NCBI RefSeq assembly: GCF_900230225.1
Contig: NZ_OCNH01000001.1
Span: forward strand, 2,571,548-2,635,547
DNA: 64,000 nt
Reading direction: 5' to 3'
Origin: Spirosoma fluviale
GTDB taxonomy: Bacteria; Bacteroidota; Bacteroidia; Cytophagales; Spirosomataceae
Shown here: positions 54,951 to 62,599 of the stretch, one piece after another
Position numbering within the stretch: the stretch's first letter is position 1
Layout: every line of letters begins with the position of its first letter
Made by a program: the position numbers and the translations under genes
The notes under the pieces: model-generated
Told to the model about the DNA's origin: nothing
The model's database searches: none
Seen by the model: only the letters and a program-made list of their open reading frames with translations

Positions 54951-54976
54951 ACAAACTGGTCCCATCGTCGTTTGGT

Positions 54977-55018
54977 GGCCTAAAGAACAACCTGTTTGTT
55001 CTTTAGGCCATGTTTTTT
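54977..55018 (+). terminator. Intrinsic terminator after the fusion gene
   Basis: A perfect 14-base-pair stem (GGCCTAAAGAACAA, 54977-54990, with 54996-55009) around a 5-base loop, followed by a T-rich run to 55018. Confidence 0.85.
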
Positions 55019-55205
55019 ATGCGACTTTATAAATAACCAAAACAGCGCATATGATAATCTGCCCCTTCCCAATGATTTATAAAAGTTACATATTTCACCA
55101 TTAACTACCTTTAAGTAAACTAGTAATAAATATTTATTGGATGGTAAAATTAAATCTCTGAGAAATACGAATTTGCATCTACTATTTCACTGTAACTTAA
55201 TTCAC

Positions 55206-55466
55206 ATGATTATTATCTGTTTTAAATATTTTGATTCTTTAGGCGACCTACAGGAATGTAGCTATGGAGGCCCAAATCTAGAATCTGGTTTGGATATGTT
55301 AACCGAGTTGATGAATCATGGGTGGAAATTGATTGATGTTCGGATAATTGGCACCAACAAGAATCTGATCAGTCTACCATTAAATGCCTTTGATGGAAAT
55401 TACTTTAGTGGCCCCTTAGACAAACTTCGGCAGGAGTGGGAAGATATTTTACTTCCGGTTGCCTGA
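55206..55466 (+). CDS. Small protein of unknown function
   Basis: 86 residues from ATG 55206; an in-frame TTG at 55137 would extend it by 23 less likely residues. No domain is recognised. The sequence (IIICFKYFDSLGDLQECSYGG, then LTELMNHGWKLIDVRIIG) looks like a small alpha/beta protein. It sits in a more AT-rich stretch that begins the accessory region. No tight operon link is seen; the next gene starts 251 bases on. Confidence 0.55.
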   Translation: MIIICFKYFDSLGDLQECSYGGPNLESGLDMLTELMNHGWKLIDVRIIGTNKNLISLPLNAFDGNYFSGPLDKLRQEWEDILLPVA

Positions 55467-55571
55467 AGATTTAACCCGATCCTGATGTGCAGTTGCCGAC
55501 CGGTTCTCCCGTACATCCTACTACCTCAATGTTATTATGGAAGAAAGTTATATCCTTTAATATGTCTTAAC

Positions 55572-55639
55572 AGGAATTAATGAGTGATTGAAGGGCTTGC
55601 AGTAATTCCGGCTACTCTGTAGATCGCTCATTAATTCCT
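55572..55639. repeat. Long inverted repeat upstream of a response-regulator gene
   Basis: AGGAATTAATGAG (55572-55584) pairs perfectly with CTCATTAATTCCT (55627-55639) around a 42-base loop, about 80 bases before the start at 55717. It could be a regulator-binding site or a terminator of the small gene upstream; there is no T tract. Confidence 0.55.
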
Positions 55640-55716
55640 ATGGTTTGTATTATATCAGTATAACTTGTTTCAACGTTACCCATCTTAACGTCGATCACCT
55701 ACCGCATAACTTGAGC

Positions 55717-56139
55717 ATGAATCAAATTTCCTGTAATTGCATCTTTCATGTCGACGACGATGAAGATGATCGTTTTCTATTGCAACAGGTATTCCAACAA
55801 TATTGTCCGACTTGTGAAATTAAACCGCTGTCCAGTGGCGAAGAGCTACTGGAGTTTATGGCCGATGCATCGGTCTTACCCTCACTAATTCTGTTGGATA
55901 TGAATATGCCGGTTATGGGCGGTTTTGAAACACTGCGCTCAATCCGTCAGGAATCCAGATACGACTCCGTTCCAGTCATCATCTTAACAACGTCTGATCA
56001 AATGGCAGACCAACAGATGGCTTCTGAGTTAAAGGCAAATGGTTTTATTACCAAACCCCCTACGTTAAAACAGCTTAATCAGATTGTGATCGAGTTAAAG
56101 CGGACCTGGTTGGAGGGGAAATCCATAGCCATCAAATAA
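55717..56139 (+). CDS. Single-domain response regulator
   Basis: 140 residues from ATG 55717, essentially only a receiver domain. The acidic pocket is VDDDEDD (12-18), the phospho-accepting Asp61 lies in LILLDMNMPVMGG, the switch Thr in IILTTSDQ and the conserved Lys in FITKPP. There is no output domain; it is of the Rcp1 type that often works with phytochrome or other hybrid kinases, or as a shuttle. No kinase gene is nearby. Intact key residues set it apart from the two receivers at 56222 and 58025. Confidence 0.9.
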   Translation: MNQISCNCIFHVDDDEDDRFLLQQVFQQYCPTCEIKPLSSGEELLEFMADASVLPSLILLDMNMPVMGGFETLRSIRQESRYDSVPVIILTTSDQMADQQMASELKANGFITKPPTLKQLNQIVIELKRTWLEGKSIAIK

Positions 56140-56221
56140 GCTTGGTAGACTCTCAGCGACGCAAACTTGAAGCAGCCTAGGTAACAGAATTCCGCTTCCT
56201 ACAGCAACAATGGCCGGGTAT

Positions 56222-56620
56222 TTAATCGAGTAACCAGCTAAGGCATATTTTTTCAGAAACCTGATCAAGTTCGTTTAAATCACAGGGTTTGGTAATATAA
56301 TCAGCAGCTCCTGCCTGCTTACAGGTTTGGGGCTCTATCGCTAAACTAGAATACATTACTACGGGTATATTCTGGCAGCATTCATGCTTCAAAAACAGCT
56401 TTAGCCAGTCCAACCCATCTTCTCCGGGCAAGATAAACTCTAACAGGATGAGTTTATAGCTGTGTTCTTCTTTTTGCCATAACCGGGAATTAATAAATTC
56501 ATCGCCCGATACAAAACGACAGATTACCACATTGGACGTTTTATTTTGCAGGCCCTGTTCCAAAAATAAACAGTCATCATCGTCATCATCAATAATGATC
56601 ACTTGTTTGGCATTCTCCAT
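56222..56620 (-). CDS. Single-domain response regulator with Glu in place of the phospho-Asp
   Basis: 132 residues. The acidic pocket is present (IIIDDDDDD, 8-16), the switch Ser (MYSSLA) and Lys (YITKPCD) are present, but the phospho-accepting position reads LLEFILP, with Glu61 (GAG, bases 56438-56440) instead of Asp. Glu often mimics the phosphorylated state, so the protein may be locked on or may not depend on a kinase. It is convergent with the intact receiver at 55717 and lies next to two further small genes on the minus strand. Confidence 0.87.
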   Translation of the reverse strand: MENAKQVIIIDDDDDDCLFLEQGLQNKTSNVVICRFVSGDEFINSRLWQKEEHSYKLILLEFILPGEDGLDWLKLFLKHECCQNIPVVMYSSLAIEPQTCKQAGAADYITKPCDLNELDQVSEKICLSWLLD

Positions 56621-56671
56621 AATTTATACCGTTTCATTGACAACTTCCCCAGCTGCTGTAACCCTTAAACT

Positions 56672-56917
56672 TCATCGGGCAGATGCTGTAATCAGTAAAT
56701 CGTGACCTTTTGTGTTTAACTCCCAGTCATTGTACTCTTCATTCCAGCTAAAAAGTAGTTGACGCTCACTCGCATTGCCATAATCGTTGGTAACGGGAAA
56801 TTTTACAGAAAAATGACGTTGCTGTCCTTCGTTAGCTGGGGGGAGTTGTTTAAAAGCATCTATTAACTCATCCAGACTTACTTCTAAATTTACCAGGGGA
56901 TGGGTGTTCATTTTCAT
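56672..56917 (-). CDS. Small protein of unknown function
   Basis: 81 residues, starting at ATG 56917 (an ATG at codon 3 is also possible). No domain is recognised; SVKFPVTNDYGNASERQLLFSWNEEYNDWELNTKGHDLLI suggests a small beta-rich protein. It lies 51 bases upstream of the degenerate receiver on the same strand and may be transcribed with it. Confidence 0.6.
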   Translation of the reverse strand: MKMNTHPLVNLEVSLDELIDAFKQLPPANEGQQRHFSVKFPVTNDYGNASERQLLFSWNEEYNDWELNTKGHDLLITASAR

Positions 56918-57224
56918 GGCTCTGTTGATTTAAGGTGTATCTATTTAACGAATTGATGACCCAGTGGTTTGATAATACCATCTACAGAGCCAATACCAAA
57001 TCGAAATAACATCGTTGCGCCCATTTATCAAAGCCCTGAATAAGTCAATGAAATGAAGCCTAAACGGCTTATATTATTATTATAAGTCAATTTTCATTAG
57101 ATTATTTTAATAAAATATGATCGTATGAAATTGTCTCAAAAAAAAACAAAAATGTGTTTTGGCTTCCAGTTCAGGCAAAGCAGTGTTTAAACACCTATTG
57201 CAGGTAAACTTCACGAATGACTGC
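56918..57224. other. Intergenic region, AT-rich
   Basis: 307 bases with no gene seen. It lies upstream of the minus-strand gene pair 56917-56222 and after the stop of the LytTR gene. It includes A/T-rich runs around 57070-57155. A promoter for the pair is likely somewhere here. Confidence 0.5.
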
Positions 57225-57650
57225 TTACTTGTAAGGTCTGACAGGCTGGTTAGCAACTAGCTGGATGCTCCAGGATGGACCTCTCTGCACAATTTTCCGA
57301 CGATCTACCTGTTTCTGAAGCACCTCCAGTAAATCTGCACTACGACGACGGGCAACCGGCAATAACGTACCATCGCTTAATTCAATTTCCATTCTTCTGG
57401 CGTCCCATCGGGTCACTTTGATAATATCCATGGGGTTGATCAGGCTGGATTTACTAACCCGGATAAAATCCTGTAACTGATCGGCGAAGTATACCAGAGT
57501 TTTACTAACCAGCAGAGGTTTATCTGTATCTCTTAAATAAATCATTGTGTAGTTACCGCTCCCCTGTAATCTACGGATACGCTGCGCATCCTGGATATGT
57601 CGGTAACCGGGTATTTGAATGGTTATGGTTAAGTTTGGTTGAGTCCTCAT
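57225..57650 (-). CDS. Stand-alone LytTR DNA-binding protein
   Basis: 141 residues. The LytTR domain covers about 20-120: RIRRLQGSGNYTMIYLRDTDKPLLVSKTLVYFADQL, then FIRVSKSSLINPMDIIKVTRWDARRMEIELSDGTLLPVARRR. It binds DNA through its beta strands. There is no receiver domain on the chain, unlike the usual LytR/AlgR layout, so a separate receiver could act with it; three lie within 3 kb. That link is inference. Confidence 0.88.
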   Translation of the reverse strand: MRTQPNLTITIQIPGYRHIQDAQRIRRLQGSGNYTMIYLRDTDKPLLVSKTLVYFADQLQDFIRVSKSSLINPMDIIKVTRWDARRMEIELSDGTLLPVARRRSADLLEVLQKQVDRRKIVQRGPSWSIQLVANQPVRPYK

Positions 57651-58024
57651 AGATAAAAAGTTAAGTTCATCTGCACGAAACAGCTAGTTGTAACTAGTAG
57701 CCTACACGATTCGGCTTCGGATCATAAGTAGGATACACAAGCACCCTATCGAAGGGCGCTTACAAACAAACTCCCAAAAGCAATGATCAATAGATTTTTC
57801 ATAACGGGAATAGTTTGTCAGACATATTTTATGACCCAAAAGCATGTCGGTACATACTAACAGAAAGCGAGTGACCTATGTTTAAAGCCTTACTAATGAA
57901 TAAATTAGACTACAAAATCCATAGACATTAAAATATATTCATTATTGGTGCTATCCGGACCACATATCAACTACTTGATTACGAATGAGACAAGGGCTTC
58001 GTTGAACTGTATCTGCCACCAGGA
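57651..58024. other. Intergenic region, no gene seen
   Basis: 374 AT-rich bases between two minus-strand genes. I see no gene, RNA or strong repeat. The part next to 57650 should hold the promoter of the LytTR gene. Confidence 0.5.
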
Positions 58025-58474
58025 TCATACACTGGGCGGCAGAGTTACCACCCCTGACCAATACGCGTTAAATACCCGAAAATAATGTTCCCACTCCTCT
58101 AAGTAAACGGGTTTGATAAGAAATGAATGGACACCCAATTCGTAGGCGTGTTTAACGATTCCGGCATCGGAATCTCCGCTGATAGCAACTATTGGTAAAA
58201 AGGGATACGTTTTTTTAACGTGCTTTATCAACTGATACCCGGCCTGTAAGGAGGGCAGGTAGACGTCCAGAAGAACCAATCGGGGAAACGGCTCTTTTGC
58301 AATTGATTCCGCCAGGTATGCCACCGCATCATCGCCCGTTGACGCAAATGCAGCTTGTGCCTGAGGCATGCTAGCCAACAAACTATACTGAATGAGCAGT
58401 TGGTGGTCTTTATTGGCTACAGCCACTAAAAGTGGAAAGGAAGACTTTTGATTTCGTCGCTGTTCATCGGGCAT
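58025..58474 (-). CDS. Single-domain response regulator lacking the acidic pocket
   Basis: 149 residues. The phospho-accepting Asp70 (LVLLDVYLP), a switch Ser (AISGDSD) and Lys121 (FLIKPV) are present. The two acidic residues that bind Mg2+ are replaced: PLLVAVANKDHQ has Ala20-Asn21 where DD is expected. Phosphorylation needs that Mg2+, so normal signalling is doubtful. A 12-residue polar N-terminal extension precedes the fold. Confidence 0.85.
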   Translation of the reverse strand: MPDEQRRNQKSSFPLLVAVANKDHQLLIQYSLLASMPQAQAAFASTGDDAVAYLAESIAKEPFPRLVLLDVYLPSLQAGYQLIKHVKKTYPFLPIVAISGDSDAGIVKHAYELGVHSFLIKPVYLEEWEHYFRVFNAYWSGVVTLPPSV

Positions 58475-58967
58475 GGGTTAAGATGAATACGCAACCAGTA
58501 GTCTGCCTGACTCACCGGTTACTGTGTGATTTAGATGAAGTGTTTACCAGACACTTAACGTACCAAAAACGCTCAGGAAAATCCGTTTACAGACTACCCA
58601 AGCGATCAGGCTAGATTAGGCTCATTAGTACACATATAGATCTGGCCCTATAAAGAACACGTACTTTATAGCATTGTTTAGAGAATATTGGACGAAACAT
58701 TGAAATTACTTCCAAACTACTCCATTATGTGAAGTAAAAGAACAAAAAATGAGAATATGGACCCTTTACCCTTATTTAGCTCATATCAATAAAGACTCGC
58801 TAGACTGCCCCGTGTTGATGCCCTAACTTCCTGAATTTCTAAACCAGCAAGCGAAGAAGAAAGCAGATCAATCAACCAACGAACACTCCAATGCAACGTG
58901 GAATTAAAAATTATACGCTTAACGATATGGGCGCAATGCTAATAGCGTTGCGAATCAGAGCAATCCG
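58475..58967. other. Non-coding region, no gene seen
   Basis: 493 bases with only short, unsupported reading frames. It should hold the promoter of the receiver gene at 58474. The last part runs into the SDR remnant. Confidence 0.5.
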
Positions 58968-59170
58968 GGGAAAAAACTTGACCTCATTCAGATCAATTCA
59001 GCGTCGCTGGTGCATCTGACCAAGCTTTATCTGCCGGATATAGTGGCCCGCAACGAAGGAAAAAATCTGTTGCTTGGTTCAGTGTCTTCGGTTACGCGGC
59101 CGAAAATTTGATAAAAGGCCCCTACTGCAATGCTAAATCAGCAACCGAAGATGCCTCCGTAGCTTCTGGT
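58968..59170 (+). pseudogene. Remnant of a short-chain dehydrogenase/reductase gene
   Basis: Frame from 58968 reads DLIQINSASLVHLTKLYLPD, then IVARNEGKNLLLGSVSSVTR, and stops at 59109-59111. This matches the NxxxxxxLTxxxLPxMxxRxxGxIxxxxS stretch of classical SDR enzymes, including the active-site Ser region. Two bases out of frame, the next piece (59108 on) has GPYCNAKSATEDAS, where Tyr and Lys fit the catalytic YxxxK (59123-59137). The N-terminal nucleotide-binding part and the C-terminal part are missing. It is a decayed fragment next to an insertion sequence. Confidence 0.55.
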
Positions 59171-59514
59171 CAATTAGGGCTGTTCTGGGCGCAAATGACA
59201 TTGTTACCCCCCCGCATCGGGTACTACCAATCAGGGAGCAGCCGTTTTTCCGCGCCGGGATTACCGTTCTGTTTCGGGTATGGCCTTACGGTACAGTAGC
59301 GTACCCGCCGATGTGTGTGTACACGGTTCAGGTTTTACACGCAACCTTACGTTCCGTCCGAACTGACTGTACCCTCCGCCACCCTTACAACACGTACGAT
59401 GACGGAAGGAAAAATTTACACAATTTGCACAACGGGCTTAGTTCGAACCGGGACGTTAACCGTTGGCACCGTTCAGCATAACTGACACTGGAGGTTGCAT
59501 TAAGTATGTTTAAC
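59171..59514. other. Non-coding region next to the insertion sequence
   Basis: 344 bases with no supported gene. A short open frame continues from the SDR remnant to 59299 but has no recognisable sequence. It ends at the left end of the insertion sequence. Confidence 0.45.
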
Positions 59515-59534
59515 CATGAGTCATCCCGAATTTT
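59515..59534. repeat. Left terminal inverted repeat of the insertion sequence
   Basis: Perfect 20-base match to the complement of 60960-60979. Confidence 0.9.
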
Positions 59535-60881
59535 GAGTGATGGCAAAGACTACCATCAAGGCATTCGAGATAGCTACCCGTAACCGATAAATCGGCACTG
59601 AAGCAGTTCGGTGCCGATTGCCGGTTCTGGGTACCCAGCGTTTGAGAAAAAAGGGTATCCAACCAGACCAGTTTCGCAGTAAGGTCAATAAAAAATCGTA
59701 CACTAAGGCGACTACCCCCAGTAGTTTTAGGCGAGTTTCCCATAGCCAGAGTCGGGGCGACTCCATGCCCAGTTCAGCTTTCCCCGCCCGGAAAGCCTGC
59801 TCGATTTGTCCCGGCGGGGAACCGCAGCGATGCATGTAACTATGGGCCATTGCCCAGGCATCCTTGACCGTTTTGATGGCTACTGAGGTTAGTAGATACA
59901 TCGGTGGCTGAAGACCTCTCTTATCCCGAACGACTACTAAAAACAACGCCTGATGAGCAAACTCAGGATGATGCACGGCCAGCCAACCCACGCTGACGGG
60001 TTTGGTCAGCTTCCGTTGGTTATCCCGAAGAAGCTTGTGACTCTGGGCCTTGCAACTGCGGGCTAACAAGTGGGTTTGTTTGGTGCCTTTTTGGGCGTGA
60101 ACCAGCAGGTGGTTTTTCTTCCATGTAGCAGAAAGTCCTGCTTAAAGTGCAACATCCACTCTATCGTCCAGGCACTGGCATACCCCCGATCCAATACATG
60201 CAGGAGCGGTTGATCCAGGCAGGCCTGTAGCTTTTTCAGCATCCGGAACATGAGGTTGGTCCCCACCTCTTTGTACTTACCCCGGGTGGTCCACCAACTC
60301 ATCTGACACACGCTGGGCACTTCGCCCAGCGCACTCAGCAGGAGAGCCGTCCAGTGAAAACCGGGTACGCAGATGCGGGCCGTGGGCGGCTTGAAAAAGC
60401 CCTTTTTGATCTTGGTCAGGCGTTTGCCTTTGCTACTCTCCACCGAACAGAGCCCCTCGACAAACCAACTTTCGGGCTTTTCGATCCGGCTATCATCCCA
60501 GAGCAGTAAGGGTCGTTTTTGGGCTTCTTGCAATTGGGTAATGCGCTCCAGAGTGCGCTTGAAGAAGAAATCATCGATCAGCGAAGCATCCCATTTTTTC
60601 GACCGTAGCAGATTACTGAGTCGCTTGGTTCCCGCCGGGGCATGGGCATAGCCCGCGATATAGGTTCCTAACTCGCTCAATAAGAGCCCCATCTTACTAT
60701 TTCGGAACAGCAGGATGCTGGTAAATAGGGTGGCGAAGGTCGCCACCAGCCGTTTGTCAATCTGGGCCAGCAGCTTGGCTTCAAGTGGCTGGAGATAATG
60801 CTGAGCTTTGGTTCGTAAAAAGGTAGTCGCTGTTGACTTTGGGGTCGAAATATCTTTTTTTTGTGAGCATGTCGTTGACAT
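59521..60881 (-). pseudogene. Transposase, frameshifted
   Basis: The first part (60881-60063, 272 residues) has the catalytic Asp in LLLWDDSRIEKPESW and the second in LLHVLDRGYASAWTIEWML. The second part (to 59521) has the Glu region PPGQIEQAFRAGKAELGMESPRLW and VVRDKRGLQPPMYLLTS. The two are in different frames (-1). Family members read FLLRWKKNHLL across the join; here the first frame gives FLLHGRKTT and the other gives TWKKNHLL. Inserting one base between 60124 and 60125 restores the family sequence, so this looks like a one-base deletion, not programmed slippage. The transposase is probably inactive. Confidence 0.82.
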
Positions 60882-60959
60882 AAAAAGACCTCCTTTCTGG
60901 CTTTGGCGTTGTGGTGATGCTCAAAGCTAAGAAAGGAGGTTCCTTTTTGTCAACTCCCT

Positions 60960-60979
60960 AAAATTCGGGATGACTCATG
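60960..60979. repeat. Right terminal inverted repeat of the insertion sequence
   Basis: Perfect 20-base match to the complement of 59515-59534. Confidence 0.9.
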
Positions 60980-61051
60980 TTATTTCGGCTCGTCATCCTT
61001 ACTGACGGCTCATCAGTGCTAACCCTCTTGGTCTTACGATTCGGGCTGTTT

Positions 61052-61393
61052 CTAATGTTGCCGATAGCTGTTTTGCGAGTTAGTGAACTTTCGCTCAAGC
61101 TGGTGTTTTAATTTACCAACTACGGTATGGAGCATCGTATCCCAGTTATCACCCTCTTCTTCGGCAAAAGCTCCGGTGCCCGGTACGCCGTAGATGATGC
61201 GCAGCGATTTATCGTTTGGTCCACCATGCGCTTCTATGCGCAGGAATACTTCGGCCGTAATCAGGTCTCCACTATAATAGCGTCGAAGTTTTACCAGTGC
61301 CTGGGCTATTCGATCCCGAAATGCATCATCGACGGTAATATTAACCGCATTTATTGACAGACGTACATCGTCCAATCCTTTTTGATCACTCAT
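61052..61393 (-). CDS. Ribosome hibernation-promoting factor (HPF/RaiA family)
   Basis: 113 residues, the length of short HPF/YfiA. The beta-alpha-beta-beta-beta-alpha order is visible: VRLSINAVNITVDDAFRDRIAQALVKLRRYYSG, then ITAEVFLRIEAHGG, SLRIIYGVPGTGAFAEEEGDNWDTMLHTVVGKLKHQLERKF. It binds the 30S decoding site in stationary phase and helps dimerise or silence ribosomes. No long C-terminal dimerisation domain is present. It stands alone, 72 bases from the right end of the insertion sequence. Confidence 0.82.
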   Translation of the reverse strand: MSDQKGLDDVRLSINAVNITVDDAFRDRIAQALVKLRRYYSGDLITAEVFLRIEAHGGPNDKSLRIIYGVPGTGAFAEEEGDNWDTMLHTVVGKLKHQLERKFTNSQNSYRQH

Positions 61394-61566
61394 AAACGTT
61401 GGTATTAATTGGTTACCGTATTAACTTGAAAATAATACGTTCCAACAAGGTGGTCATTGGTCTTGAAACCAGATAATGAGGATGCGGTCCGATCGTCAGG
61501 CAATACCCAAGCGATATGCACTTTTTTCAAGCTTTTCTTAGATCAGTAAAGACTCAATCGACCACA

Positions 61567-62202
61567 ATGCCTTATAAATTGGTCATCTTCGACTTCGACG
61601 GTACCCTCGCCGACTCGTTTCCTTACTTTTTGCGTACGGTCAACACGCTGGCGATACGTTATAATTTCAAGCAGGTAGAACCCGACCACGTTGATCAATT
61701 GCGGGCACTCGACGCGCGGCAAATGATGAAACTCGCCAAACTACCCGCCTGGAAAATCCCATTCATTGCCCGTTCGTTTATTCAACTGATGGCTCGGGAT
61801 ATTGATCAGATACAACTGTTTGCTGGTGTGCCTGCTTTATTAAACCAATTGACTGTACAGGGTATTCAGTTAGCCATCGTTAGTTCGAACTCGGAAGCCA
61901 ACATCCGTCAGGTATTAGGTCCCGACAATGCAGCCCTCATCCAGCACTACGCTTGTGGGACGGCCCTGTTTGGCAAGCAGCGTAAATTCAGAAAAGTAAT
62001 GGCCAGACAGGGTGTCAGCCCCAGCGAAACCCTTTGTATTGGCGACGAAATCCGGGACATTGACGCAGCCAGAAAAGTCAACGCGGGCATTGGCGCAGTA
62101 TCCTGGGGGTACACCCACGTTAACGCGCTCAAAGTTCAACCGGATATTATCCTGTTCGACTCCCTTGAAGACATTCTGGCAGCGGTACTTGGCAACCATT
62201 AG
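61567..62202 (+). CDS. HAD-superfamily phosphatase (phosphoglycolate phosphatase-like)
   Basis: 211 residues from ATG 61567; an in-frame ATG at 61516 would add 17 residues. HAD motif I is LVIFDFDGTLADSF (nucleophile Asp9), motif II IVSSNSEANIRQV, motif III the Lys in KQRKFRKVM, and motif IV LCIGDEIRDIDAARK. The cap domain is the four-helix type of Gph. It removes phosphate from a small metabolite; 2-phosphoglycolate is the default guess but is not shown. Confidence 0.85.
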   Translation: MPYKLVIFDFDGTLADSFPYFLRTVNTLAIRYNFKQVEPDHVDQLRALDARQMMKLAKLPAWKIPFIARSFIQLMARDIDQIQLFAGVPALLNQLTVQGIQLAIVSSNSEANIRQVLGPDNAALIQHYACGTALFGKQRKFRKVMARQGVSPSETLCIGDEIRDIDAARKVNAGIGAVSWGYTHVNALKVQPDIILFDSLEDILAAVLGNH

Positions 62203-62234
62203 CGAAACACCTTATACCTGGCATCGACCCGCTC

Positions 62235-62504
62235 TCAGAACCGGTGCTGCACAAAGGTAGAGTCAGGGCTAAAGAGAATATCGGGGGCGGGTCTTTCCTT
62301 GTAGGCTTCCCATTCCGCCAACGGCGTTGGTAACGTTTGATTGACCTCATCGATGAGCTTTTCCAGAAATTGCCTTTCCTGCTGATAGATGTTTACAACC
62401 AGTTCATTCTGGGCATCCTTCGCTTTCTGGCCTTCGGTCATTACAGTTTTCCAGCGTTCGATGAGTTTACCGGCAACGGTGGATAAGGCGTATTGATCAT
62501 TCAT
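62235..62504 (-). CDS. Small protein of unknown function
   Basis: 89 residues, mostly helical (KLIERWKTVMTEGQKAKDAQNELVVNIYQQERQFLEKLIDEVNQTL) with a short C-terminal tail. No family recognised. It is convergent with the HAD gene, leaving 32 bases between the stops, and lies 95 bases downstream of the MFS gene's stop-side end on the same strand. Confidence 0.6.
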   Translation of the reverse strand: MNDQYALSTVAGKLIERWKTVMTEGQKAKDAQNELVVNIYQQERQFLEKLIDEVNQTLPTPLAEWEAYKERPAPDILFSPDSTFVQHRF

Positions 62505-62599
62505 GAGAAAATTGGCTGGATTCCGTCACAGCATCGGATTCAATGAGACATTATTTCTACAAAGAACCCGAATTGAGCTGAAAAGTTAGACCCGGAAGC

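Larger units (their letters stand above)
59515..60979 (-). mobile_element. Insertion sequence with DDE transposase (IS4-like)
   Basis: Perfect 20-base inverted ends, CATGAGTCATCCCGAATTTT at 59515-59534 and its complement at 60960-60979, enclose a single transposase gene on the minus strand that is frameshifted. The element is about 1.46 kb. The outermost CATG on both sides is itself a palindrome, so it could be either part of the ends or a 4-base target duplication; no longer duplication is visible in the flanks. The family is a DDE group near IS4; I could not fix the exact family. Confidence 0.88.

Noticed and set aside
59108..59299. Open frame of 63 codons as an independent small gene
   Set aside because: Its first part is the YxxxK piece of the SDR remnant and the rest has no recognisable sequence.
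60086..60095. CCCAAAAAGG as a programmed -1 frameshift site in the transposase
   Set aside because: The family sequence WKKNHLL is already in the second frame upstream of this run, so slippage here would not give a correct protein.
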